A stretch of DNA of 19,014 bases from Candidatus Peregrinibacteria bacterium (GTDB lineage Bacteria; Patescibacteriota; Gracilibacteria; UBA1369): NCBI GenBank assembly GCA_014728765.1, contig WJLA01000019.1, forward strand, positions 1 to 19,014, written 5' to 3'. Every line of letters begins with the position of its first letter. Position 1 is the first letter of the stretch. Below, in pieces: positions 1 to 6,919 of this stretch. The position numbers and the translations under genes were made by a program. A model generated the notes under the pieces. The model ran no database searches, was not told the DNA's origin, and saw nothing but the letters and a program-made list of their open reading frames with translations.

Positions 1-1531
1 AATTATAGGTGCTATCATTTTCTTTGAACCATGCTTGCGTCCTCAAAACTTCATCATCTATTCCTGTTGGTTCTTTCCCAAATTTTTCTGCTGATTCTGA
101 TAACTCTTTTTGTATTTCTTCTATACTTAAATATGATCCACTTTCTATATATGTTTTGACTAACTTCAATGTCTTTTTCTGTACCTTAATCCTATATGCT
201 CCCAGCATATCCTCTCCATGATTTTTCCAAGCTGAATCATGTGAATGCTCTATTAATTGAATATCATGCTCCATTTGTTTGTATTGAAACAGCATGATTT
301 GTTTCAAAAGCTCTTTGCACTCGATTACTTTGTCTTCAGGTTTTTCTCCTCCATATTTCATGAATTTCAATAACTCCTCCTTTGCTGCATATGGATCTCC
401 TGATGCCATTAATCTTTTACCTTCTAAGTACGCTTTTTCATGAGGTAATGCAGATAGCTCTTCTATTTGTGCCATTACTTCTTGCCTTGATTCTCTAATC
501 TTCATCATTACATCCACCTGCTCTCTTTCATTTAGCTTTTGATAGGCCGGTGTCAATATTAATTCTCCTTCTTCTGTCAGCTGTACATATTTTCCCAAAT
601 CTTCTTTCGCTATCGTTTCTTCCAATGCATAATATTCAAGATAACTCTGCGCCATCTTGATTCTTTCTTCCACCTGTCCCATCTTTTCATCATATAATTC
701 CTGACAACTCTCAGGAAACGCCGCTTTTTCTGTCTTAAGCGTTTTCTTGATATCTGACAATTCTTTAACCGCTTCTGTAGACAAACTTAGTAACTGATAT
801 TTCTTTTCTCCTGATTCTATTGATTTGCTTTCAAATATCGCCGCTGCTTTAACTAGATCAGGTTCTCGGTCTGATATCTTTTTACTTGCTGCCTCCAATC
901 TTTCATATGATGCAGCTTTTTCTTTAAAGACTTTTCCGTCTAAATCCAGGTTTCTCAATTCGTTAAGCAAAAACGCTCCCTCCGATGATATCATCTCTTT
1001 TGGTAGTGCGCCGTATAACTCCGCAAACCTGTCTCCTTTCTTGTGTCCCTCTTTTGCCAATACATCATATGACTCAGGTTTTCTCTTTTCCATTTCTTCA
1101 TATTCTTTCGCCAATTTCTCCTTTTCTGTTTGTATATCTTCAAGCTTTTGAAAATTGGCGATATCCGATTTCTGATTCGCTAGCTCGGTTTTCAGAGATG
1201 CGCTCAGACTCCCAATAGATTCATAGTGACCATTACCAATTTCCTGTTTAGCCTTATGCTTTTGCATAACAGACCTACCATTTTCAGCGATACGAGCCAT
1301 TACACCAGCTAATTTTCCAACAGCTTTAGACAAATAATCTTTGGCCTCTGGTGAATTTAATTTGCCGGCTGCAGATTTCAACTCTTGTTGTCCATTGTCG
1401 ACAGCGTGTTGAATGGTGGCACGATGCTCACGAATTTTCGCACGTAATTCTTCCGGAGATTCCTTGTGTGTTTCCATTGAGGCCAGCTCCTTTTGATGTG
1501 ATTCAATTTGTGAGTGAAATTGTTCTGACAT
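1..1531 (-). CDS. Unrecognised large coiled-coil/helical protein, 3' end missing (runs off the left edge)
   Basis: Reading the minus strand from ATG at 1531-1529, the frame stays open for about 510 codons to position 1, so the C-terminus lies outside the window. The protein is hydrophilic and rich in Glu, Lys, Gln and Ala, with no signal peptide or membrane segment, so it is probably cytoplasmic. Residues 1-130 look like an amphipathic coiled coil. Around residues 355-385 there is a TPR-like pattern (AYLEGKRLMASGDPYAAKEE). I do not recognise the family. The start is fixed by the upstream gene: its TAA at 1534-1532 is followed directly by this ATG, so the two are probably co-transcribed and translationally coupled. 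Codon use changes sharply near residue 131. Before it, all seven Ile codons are ATT or ATC and four of five Arg are CGT. After it, ATA is 13 of 20 Ile and AGA/AGG dominate. That could mean a fusion of segments with different histories. Confidence 0.85.
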   Translation of the reverse strand, partial: MSEQFHSQIESHQKELASMETHKESPEELRAKIREHRATIQHAVDNGQQELKSAAGKLNSPEAKDYLSKAVGKLAGVMARIAENGRSVMQKHKAKQEIGNGHYESIGSLSASLKTELANQKSDIANFQKLEDIQTEKEKLAKEYEEMEKRKPESYDVLAKEGHKKGDRFAELYGALPKEMISSEGAFLLNELRNLDLDGKVFKEKAASYERLEAASKKISDREPDLVKAAAIFESKSIESGEKKYQLLSLSTEAVKELSDIKKTLKTEKAAFPESCQELYDEKMGQVEERIKMAQSYLEYYALEETIAKEDLGKYVQLTEEGELILTPAYQKLNEREQVDVMMKIRESRQEVMAQIEELSALPHEKAYLEGKRLMASGDPYAAKEELLKFMKYGGEKPEDKVIECKELLKQIMLFQYKQMEHDIQLIEHSHDSAWKNHGEDMLGAYRIKVQKKTLKLVKTYIESGSYLSIEEIQKELSESAEKFGKEPTGIDDEVLRTQAWFKENDSTYN

Positions 1532-1864
1532 TTATTCCAAATCTTTTAATTTTTTTTCCAGCTCCGCTTCGACGCCGGACGCTTCAGTCTCATCTTCAAT
1601 TTTATAAGCTCTGGCTTTAGCTTTCTTGATATAATCTTTCAATTGCGAAAGCGCTATGTGATCTTGATCATTCCTCAGCGCTACATCGATGTATTTGTCA
1701 ACCATTTGATTTTTACGTCGAACGGTTTCAAGAAGAATTTTTAATAAGTTATCGGGCAACGTATTAATCTGATTAAGCCAAAACTTTTTATCTTCCGAAG
1801 AAATAAGCATGCAATGCATTAATTCCAGCTTTAAATCCTGTTCAATTTTTTTTCTGTTTTCCAT
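1532..1864 (-). CDS. Small helical hypothetical protein (110 aa)
   Basis: A 110-aa soluble, highly charged and probably all-helical protein that I do not recognise. The middle carries a pattern seen in small helical proteins (EDKKFWLNQINTLPDNLLK), in which a Trp-containing helix is followed by a 'LPDNLL' turn and a Leu-rich helix. The C-terminal 40 residues are a Lys/Glu-rich coiled coil. ATG at 1864 lies about 12 nt downstream of the predicted start of transcription from the extended -10 element at 1883-1891, with no Shine-Dalgarno site. The stop codon abuts the ATG of the next gene at 1531 with no spacing, so the two form an operon and may act together, for example as partners in a coiled-coil assembly. 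That last point is inference from layout only. Confidence 0.75.
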   Translation of the reverse strand: MENRKKIEQDLKLELMHCMLISSEDKKFWLNQINTLPDNLLKILLETVRRKNQMVDKYIDVALRNDQDHIALSQLKDYIKKAKARAYKIEDETEASGVEAELEKKLKDLE

Positions 1865-1882
1865 AGCAAAATATATCTAATA

Positions 1883-1891
1883 ATTATACCA
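1883..1891 (-). promoter_or_regulatory. Extended -10 promoter for the 110-aa gene operon
   Basis: On the minus strand the sequence reads TGGTATAAT, a consensus -10 hexamer (1888-1883) preceded by the extended TGn element. The -35 region is just T-rich, which is tolerable for extended -10 promoters. The implied start near 1876 gives a leader of about 12 nt before ATG at 1864. Confidence 0.6.
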
Positions 1892-1902
1892 CAAAAAGCA
1901 TC

Positions 1903-1922
1903 AAAAAAATAGGCTATAAGCC
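1903..1922 (-). terminator. Possible short intrinsic terminator after the flippase gene
   Basis: On the minus strand GGCT-TAT-AGCC (1922-1912) forms a 4-bp GC-rich hairpin with a 3-nt loop, followed by TA and seven T residues (1909-1903). The stem is short, so termination would be weak. The T-tract also occupies the -35 region of the next promoter, so the element marks the boundary between the flippase and the downstream two-gene unit. Confidence 0.4.
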
Positions 1923-1961
1923 AAAAACTACAAGAAAGAGGGTGACAAAAAAGAGAAAATA

Positions 1962-3572
1962 TTATTTAATTTCATCCTCGACCTCAGCACTGCTTGCAAC
2001 AGAGGCTCCTCCTTTTCTCTTTCTGATCATATTAATCATTTCTGGAGTTAATCCTCGCGTAAGCAACATAACTCCAAAATAAATTGCGGCACCGAAACCA
2101 ACCAATCCGGTAACTGCAATAACTTGTTTAATCAAACTTTCAACGCCGAAAAAGTTGAGCACAAAATCTTTGGCAAAATAAAGAGTTGTAGCCATAATTG
2201 CTGTGCTTAAACAAATTTTCCAAAAAGTCTTTAAATTTAATTTAAATTTAACATATCGTTTAGCAAGCCAGAATGAAACTACGGTTATATAAATTTCAGT
2301 TATTACATTGGCAATAGCCGCGCCTCTTTCATCAAGTATAGGTATCAACAGCCAAGTTAAAACAATCGTAATCAAAGCACCTACCAGATTTCTCCATAAA
2401 AGTTTATCTTGATGATTTGATGCAACCAGCATATATCCGAAAAGACCATTCAAGAAGCTGAATAACAAAGCAAAAATCAAGATTTGCAAAATAATGTCAG
2501 ATCCATAAAAACCTTCACTCAATCTACTCAAGAATTCCTTGGTTGAAACGATTGCAATAAACTGATAAGCCAAAACAATTGTCCCGGCCACAATTGGCAA
2601 TGCTGTCATCATCAAAAAGTCAAAAGAATACTGAATAATTTTCTTATGACTACCATCCTTTTGCTGTAAAGCTCTTGTCAAAAAAGGCAGAATAGAATTC
2701 ATAAAATAAAGCGGAATAATCCCTGCTGCTTCTAAAATAGTCAATGGTGCGGTATAAATAGCCACTGCGTCAGGACCTCTCATATTCAATAGCATGATAG
2801 AGCCAATTCTGAAATAGACTTGATTTAACACTAATGCAATACCATAAGGCAAGGCTTTCCAAATTACATCCTTCCAAAATTTGAAATCAAATCGATAAGT
2901 AACTTTAACAATCTTTCTGGTAGCAAAAAATGTGACAGCCGCCATAACAAAGTTTCCTATAATAGCCGCAACCAATAATTGAAGAAAATTATTTTCGGAA
3001 ATATTACAACTGCCGTTACTGCTTAAAAATTGTATTGAATCAACATCACATGAATGAGGAAACCACACAAAAATCACAAATAGCATATATCCCAGCGTAA
3101 CAAGTTTACCCAAAATGGAAGCGATTGAATTCCATTCCATTTTCAAGTGCACTTGCAGTGCTGACGAAATTGTTCCGGTTAAAATGGCAAAAATAGTCGC
3201 TAAACCGGCCATGGCAACTGCGATGGGACCTATATTACCTTGAAAGGCCGGCATGAATATTGCCGCAATCACTGCAACTATAGCCATCAATACAATTACA
3301 ATTGTCCTGATAGACATTAAATTTCCCAACACCATTGCTTCTTTTTCCCTATCCTTACTCATTTCTCTGACACCAATCGTGAACAATCCCAAATCGGCGA
3401 CAATGGCAAATAAAGCTAGAAATTCAAAAATTGATTTATAAAAACCATAACCTGTTTTCCCAAGATAAGTGGTTAGAAGTTTTAATATCACCACTGCAAA
3501 TAGTCCAACAATCACTTTTGCCGCAACCTGCACACCGGTGTTAAACAAAATTTTTCTAGCTGTTCCAGCCAT
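1962..3572 (-). CDS. Wzx-like polysaccharide/oligosaccharide flippase (MOP superfamily)
   Basis: A 536-aa integral membrane protein with about 12-14 hydrophobic helices, for example near residues 15-34, 46-66, 88-107, 115-135 and 152-171. The N-terminal order (amphipathic start, two helices, a charged loop reading GVREMSKDREKEA, then more helices) and the length match polysaccharide biosynthesis proteins of the MATE/MOP type. These move lipid-linked sugar units across the cytoplasmic membrane for envelope or capsule polysaccharides. The predicted external loop at residues 172-196 carries two cysteines (C175 and C189), which could form a disulfide. A charged tail (RKRKGG and an acidic end) is probably cytoplasmic. 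No glycosyltransferase genes are adjacent, so the substrate cannot be named. MurJ-type lipid II flippases belong to the same superfamily, but I see no specific MurJ signature. A promoter candidate lies at 3600-3627. Confidence 0.85.
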   Translation of the reverse strand: MAGTARKILFNTGVQVAAKVIVGLFAVVILKLLTTYLGKTGYGFYKSIFEFLALFAIVADLGLFTIGVREMSKDREKEAMVLGNLMSIRTIVIVLMAIVAVIAAIFMPAFQGNIGPIAVAMAGLATIFAILTGTISSALQVHLKMEWNSIASILGKLVTLGYMLFVIFVWFPHSCDVDSIQFLSSNGSCNISENNFLQLLVAAIIGNFVMAAVTFFATRKIVKVTYRFDFKFWKDVIWKALPYGIALVLNQVYFRIGSIMLLNMRGPDAVAIYTAPLTILEAAGIIPLYFMNSILPFLTRALQQKDGSHKKIIQYSFDFLMMTALPIVAGTIVLAYQFIAIVSTKEFLSRLSEGFYGSDIILQILIFALLFSFLNGLFGYMLVASNHQDKLLWRNLVGALITIVLTWLLIPILDERGAAIANVITEIYITVVSFWLAKRYVKFKLNLKTFWKICLSTAIMATTLYFAKDFVLNFFGVESLIKQVIAVTGLVGFGAAIYFGVMLLTRGLTPEMINMIRKRKGGASVASSAEVEDEIK

Positions 3573-3599
3573 CGGAAGGTTTAAGAATTATGCGCATAG

Positions 3600-3627
3600 A
3601 TTTTAGCAGTAAAACAAAATTGAGCAA
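3600..3627 (-). promoter_or_regulatory. Predicted promoter of the flippase gene
   Basis: On the minus strand TTGCTC (3627-3622) is separated by 16 nt from TAAAAT (3605-3600), and TGC directly before the hexamer gives an extended -10. The implied start near 3593 leaves a leader of about 20 nt with no Shine-Dalgarno site before ATG at 3572. Confidence 0.5.
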
Positions 3628-3642
3628 TAAAAACCAAGTAAA

Positions 3643-3670
3643 TTGACAAAATAAAAAAAATATATAAATT
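3643..3670 (+). promoter_or_regulatory. Predicted promoter of the 93-aa gene
   Basis: A consensus TTGACA (3643-3648) is followed after 16 nt by the weaker TAAATT (3665-3670). The implied start is near 3677, about 15 nt before ATG at 3692. The spacer is a run of A and T. The divergent flippase promoter lies about 20 bp to the left. Confidence 0.45.
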
Positions 3671-3691
3671 TAATTATCATTACTATAAAAA

Positions 3692-3973
3692 ATGAAGGAT
3701 TATACATTTCAAGACATTAATTCAACTGGGGAGTTTTTGAAGTCTGAAGAGCTGAAATTGCTATTCAGAGATTATTTTCAAGCAAGATATGGGGCTTATG
3801 GCAAAGTTCCTCAAGTTTGGGATTATCAAACCAATGCTGTTTCTTTGCGAGAAATCTATGAATATTGGAAATGTAATTATCAAAAAGGACTCTCATTTTC
3901 TGAAATAGAAAGAATAGACAAATTGGTCAATGATACCATTGAAAAAATTAACAATGTTTACGCTTCCAAATAG
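3692..3973 (+). CDS. Hypothetical soluble protein (93 aa)
   Basis: A 93-aa protein with no membrane segment or signal peptide that I do not recognise. It is rich in aromatic residues (for example FRDYFQARYGAYGK and IYEYWKCNYQKG) and ends in a helical, charged stretch (FSEIERIDKLVNDTIEKI). ATG at 3692 is the only sensible start and sits about 15 nt after the predicted transcription start. There is no Shine-Dalgarno site. The gene ends 51 bp before prfB, which appears to have its own promoter in the gap, so co-transcription with prfB is possible but not needed. Confidence 0.7.
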   Translation: MKDYTFQDINSTGEFLKSEELKLLFRDYFQARYGAYGKVPQVWDYQTNAVSLREIYEYWKCNYQKGLSFSEIERIDKLVNDTIEKINNVYASK

Positions 3974-3974
3974 C

Positions 3975-4003
3975 TTGCCATCTGAAATTTTATCCTTGAT
4001 AAT
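3975..4003 (+). promoter_or_regulatory. Predicted promoter of prfB
   Basis: TTGCCA (3975-3980) and GATAAT (3998-4003) are separated by exactly 17 nt. The implied start near 4010 gives a leader of about 15 nt, and it lies downstream of any frame that could feed a frameshift into prfB. Confidence 0.5.
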
Positions 4004-4024
4004 TGAAAAAATAAATCTTTTAAA

Positions 4025-5110
4025 GTGCAAGAACATAAACAAAAACTTGAAACTATCAGCCAGGAAATTAAAGCGGCGCTAGGTAAAATTGACCTTGAAA
4101 AATTGAATGCCGAGTTAAATTCATTAGAAGAACAAAGTCAGCGGCCCGATTTTTGGAATAATCAAGAAAATGCTCAACAAGTTACAAAAAAGATTGCTTA
4201 TCTACAGAATGAATTGAACGACTGGCAAAGCATCAAAAAGGAGGCTGCGGATTTAATTGAGCTTTTTCCCGATATCAGTATTGAAGAAAATCCCGAAGAA
4301 GCTGAAGAGCTGAAAAATATGATCGATCAATTGGAAATAAAATGGCGAAAGCTGGAAATAAAAACTTTTTTAAGTGGAAAATTTGATCAAAACAATGTTC
4401 TACTTTCTATTTATGCCGGGACCGGTGGTAAAGATGCCATGGACTTTGTCGATATGTTACTAAGAATGTATTTAAGATATGCCGAAAAAAACGATTTTGA
4501 AACAAAAGTTATTGAAAGATCTCCAGGAGAAGAAGTAGGAACCAAATCTGTTACAATATACATTCAAGGACCTTTTGCTTACGGTTATTTAAAATGTGAA
4601 AAGGGAGTTCATCGCTTGGTCAGAAATTCACCTTTCAATTCACAAAATTCCAGAGAAACATCATTTGCCATGGTCGAAGTAATGCCTGAAGTGGACACTA
4701 CACACGAAGCACAAATAAATAAAGATGATCTTAAAATAGACACTTTCAGGGCAGGTGGAGCTGGGGGACAAAATGTCAATAAAGTTTCTTCCGCAGTCAG
4801 AATCACTCACTTGCCGACAGGTATAACGGTAGCTTGCCAAAATGAAAGATCGCAACATCAAAACAAAGAGCAGGCAATGAAAATTTTGTTGGCTAAGCTA
4901 ACGGAGATGGCTGAAAAAGAACAAGTAGAAGAACTAAATCAAATTAAAGGAAAAAAAGTGGAAATGAGTTGGGGTAATCAAATCCGATCCTATGTTTTAC
5001 AGCCCTACAAGATGGTCAAAGACCATCGAACAAATCATGAAGAGCATGATCCCGAAAAAGTGTTGGACGGACAAATTGATGCTTTTATAGAAGCGGAGTT
5101 AAAAAAATAA
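4025..5110 (+). CDS. prfB: Peptide chain release factor 2 (RF2)
   Basis: RF2 recognises the stop codons UAA and UGA in the ribosomal A site and triggers release of the finished protein. The 361-aa length matches the family. The stop-codon-reading tripeptide is SPF (residues 202-204), the RF2 form rather than the RF1 form, and the catalytic GGQ loop is at residues 247-249 in GGAGGQNVNKVSSAVRITH. The N-terminal coiled-coil domain (1-110) ends in the typical PDFWNN region. The start is GTG at 4025: an in-frame TGA at 4004-4006 blocks upstream extension, and the protein aligns from here with the usual RF2 N-terminus. Unlike E. coli and many other bacteria, the frame is continuous, with no internal TGA or +1 frameshift site. 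The gene stops at 5110, directly against the stop of def on the other strand. Confidence 0.95.
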   Translation: MQEHKQKLETISQEIKAALGKIDLEKLNAELNSLEEQSQRPDFWNNQENAQQVTKKIAYLQNELNDWQSIKKEAADLIELFPDISIEENPEEAEELKNMIDQLEIKWRKLEIKTFLSGKFDQNNVLLSIYAGTGGKDAMDFVDMLLRMYLRYAEKNDFETKVIERSPGEEVGTKSVTIYIQGPFAYGYLKCEKGVHRLVRNSPFNSQNSRETSFAMVEVMPEVDTTHEAQINKDDLKIDTFRAGGAGGQNVNKVSSAVRITHLPTGITVACQNERSQHQNKEQAMKILLAKLTEMAEKEQVEELNQIKGKKVEMSWGNQIRSYVLQPYKMVKDHRTNHEEHDPEKVLDGQIDAFIEAELKK

Positions 5111-5614
5111 TCATATTTGCTGATGCTTTTGATTAGCCAATGGCAAAAAAGCCCCTTTTTCAATCTTATCGGTAAAAAGCACTCCATCAAGATGATCAAT
5201 TTCATGTTGAACCACTCTTGCATTAAAATCTGCAAGCTTTAAGAATTGTTCTCTACCTTTTAAATCAATGAATTTAACAGTTATTTCTTTATGCCTTCTA
5301 ACATTATCAAAAATTTCAGGAAGACTAAGACAACCTTCTTCTCCAATTTCCATTAATTCTGATCGATAAATGATTTCAGGATTAATCATTCCTACATTAA
5401 CGGCTTGTTTGGTATCCACATTCAAAGTGACTACAATAATTCTGATATTCATGCCAACTTGTGGCGCTGCAATACCTACTCCGTTTGACTTCATCATTGT
5501 ATCTTCCATATCAGTCACAAATTTAATGATATTTTTATCAACTTTTTTAACCGGCTGAGATAAATCTCTCAATACTTTATTTTCTGTGCCGGTTTCTATT
5601 TTTAATTTAGACAT
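5111..5614 (-). CDS. def: Peptide deformylase
   Basis: A metal-dependent hydrolase that removes the formyl group from the N-terminal methionine of new proteins at the ribosome. All three family motifs are intact in the 167-aa protein: GVGIAAPQ (45-52), EEGCLSLPE with metal ligand C95, and HEIDH (137-141) with ligands H137 and H141 and catalytic E138. The length is normal for a bacterial enzyme, with only a short tail after motif 3. It starts with ATG at 5614 and stops with TGA at 5113-5111, abutting the convergent prfB stop. No clear promoter is visible upstream: a TTGACA occurs on the minus strand, but no good -10 sits at the right distance. Two translation genes lie end to end here, but they are on opposite strands and so not an operon. 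Confidence 0.95.
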   Translation of the reverse strand: MSKLKIETGTENKVLRDLSQPVKKVDKNIIKFVTDMEDTMMKSNGVGIAAPQVGMNIRIIVVTLNVDTKQAVNVGMINPEIIYRSELMEIGEEGCLSLPEIFDNVRRHKEITVKFIDLKGREQFLKLADFNARVVQHEIDHLDGVLFTDKIEKGAFLPLANQKHQQI

Positions 5615-5691
5615 ATTTCATATTTTTAACTCTTAGTATGTTTAGTTTAAAGAATTGTTCTTTCATGTCAAATTTACAAAATCTACTTAGA

Positions 5692-5720
5692 TTGCATTTT
5701 AAAGCTGATTACTCTATATT
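5692..5720 (+). promoter_or_regulatory. Predicted promoter giving a leaderless mRNA
   Basis: TTGCAT (5692-5697) is followed after exactly 17 nt by TATATT (5715-5720). Transcription would start about 7 nt later, at or next to the A of the ATG at 5727, so the mRNA may be leaderless. Confidence 0.5.
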
Positions 5721-5726
5721 TATGGT

Positions 5727-6155
5727 ATGAAACCTTTTCAAAAGCATCTTTTTTTAATACCCAAGCGAGCAACTAAAACAAAAAAATTCACAAGAATAGC
5801 CGGAGTTTTTGCCGCACTTATTAGTTACTCTTGTCTGTTACCGATTTTTTTATTGGACATTTGGATGATGTTTTATCACTTCTTTTATTTTGCAATTTTT
5901 AATTATCCAAGAGTCAAAAGAAAAGATTATTTTTCATTGGAAAGATGGAATTTATCCGAATTAAACATCTTTCAAAAAGTTAATTGTATATATTGCGAAT
6001 ATGCTAATGGGGCAGTTGCATACATTAAAGAGGTTATTAACAGAACAGAAATTTATAGCTGTGCTATCAAACGCAAACACTTAAAAAAACAAGTCATAGA
6101 AACCCATTTCCGTCATCAGGAGCATTTTTATGAGCAAAGTGATTTTAATTCCTGA
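5727..6155 (+). CDS. Small membrane protein with a Cys-X2-Cys / Cys pattern, conserved-family type
   Basis: A 142-aa protein with a basic N-terminus, a hydrophobic stretch at about residues 24-59 (one or two membrane helices), then a soluble C-terminal half. That half contains NCIYCEYANGAVAYI (C87, C90) and TEIYSCAIKRKH (C112), followed by a His-rich segment (H127, H130, H133). From memory, an unnamed family common in Gammaproteobacteria has the same order: a membrane anchor, then LNC-YC-Y-NG-AY, then RTE-x-C-IKH. The cysteines and histidines could bind a metal, but no function is known to me. The last 11 bp overlap the 3' end of the convergent yadH-like gene. The ATG lies at the predicted transcription start, and an out-of-frame ATG sits 5 bp upstream. 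Confidence 0.75.
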   Translation: MKPFQKHLFLIPKRATKTKKFTRIAGVFAALISYSCLLPIFLLDIWMMFYHFFYFAIFNYPRVKRKDYFSLERWNLSELNIFQKVNCIYCEYANGAVAYIKEVINRTEIYSCAIKRKHLKKQVIETHFRHQEHFYEQSDFNS

Positions 6156-6918
6156 TCCCTATCCCTCTATCAAACAAATAATAGTTGATTCCGCCAAGCA
6201 ATAGCACGAATACAGCCAAAACACCAAGACTTAACCAAACATTAAAGTCTGAAAATCCATGGAATCCATATCTGAATCCGTCTACCATATAAACTATGGG
6301 ATTAAATTTTGAAACAATTTGCCAAAATTCAGGCAGCATATCTATCGAATAAAACACACCCCCAAAATATGTCAGAGGAGTCAAAATAAACACCGGAAAA
6401 ATATTGATATCATCAAATTTTCTGGCAAAAAGACCATTTATTAGTCCGCCCAATGAAAATAACAATGAAGTCAATAAAATGAACAGGGCAATAACTCCGA
6501 AATTGTATATATCTGGAGTGGTAAAAAACCAAGAAATTACAAAAACAATTAATCCGACCAATATTCCTCTAAGAACGGAGCCGACGCTATAACCGGCGAT
6601 AATAACCCAAGTCGGTACTGGTGAAACCATCAATTCCTCAACATTTCTTTGAAATTTTGAGCCGAAAAATGATGCGACCACATTCGAATATGATGCATTT
6701 ATGACAGCCATCATTATAAGTCCCGGCACAATAAATGCCATATACGATATTCCCTCAATATCTCTCAATTGAGAACCGATAAATGTACCGAAAATTATAA
6801 AATACAAAGTTTGTGTTATTGCAGGAGGAAGTAAAGTCTGAGTCCATATTCTCAAGAACCTTACTACTTCTTTTCTTACCAAAGTATAAAGCGCGACTGA
6901 AGTTTCTTTAAAATACAT
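6145..6918 (-). CDS. yadH: ABC-2 type exporter permease, YadH-like
   Basis: A 257-aa membrane subunit of an ABC exporter with six predicted helices and the ABC-2 layout. It resembles E. coli YadH along its whole length, sharing stretches such as RIWTQTLLPPAITQTLYFII, FIVPGLIMM, FQRNVEEL, LTPLTYFGGVFYS and NPIVYMVDGFRYGF (recalled, not searched). The substrate of YadGH is not established. The gene follows the ATPase with a one-base gap (TAG-A-ATG at 6922-6916), so the two are translationally coupled. Its last 11 bp overlap the convergent 5727-6155 gene. The ATG at 6918 matches the family start. The high similarity to a gammaproteobacterial pair suggests lateral transfer, which only a tree could show. 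Confidence 0.9.
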   Translation of the reverse strand: MYFKETSVALYTLVRKEVVRFLRIWTQTLLPPAITQTLYFIIFGTFIGSQLRDIEGISYMAFIVPGLIMMAVINASYSNVVASFFGSKFQRNVEELMVSPVPTWVIIAGYSVGSVLRGILVGLIVFVISWFFTTPDIYNFGVIALFILLTSLLFSLGGLINGLFARKFDDINIFPVFILTPLTYFGGVFYSIDMLPEFWQIVSKFNPIVYMVDGFRYGFHGFSDFNVWLSLGVLAVFVLLLGGINYYLFDRGIGIRN

Positions 6919-6919
6919 T

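Noticed and set aside
825..1620. Plus-strand open frames of 77-108 codons across 825-1620
   Set aside because: They are antisense to the two minus-strand coiled-coil genes. Their composition reflects reversed Glu/Lys-rich codons.
3954..4081. An overlapping frame from ATG 3954 that reaches TTTAAAG just before prfB, a possible -1 slip site into the RF2 frame
   Set aside because: RF2 proteins normally begin where the GTG frame begins, the predicted promoter start lies downstream of ATG 3954, and the peptide has no similarity to RF2. RF2 frameshifting is also +1, not -1.
4025..5110. Possibility that the release factor is RF1 or a rescue factor
   Set aside because: The SPF tripeptide at 202-204 is the RF2 form, and the full-length stop-codon recognition domain excludes the short rescue factors.
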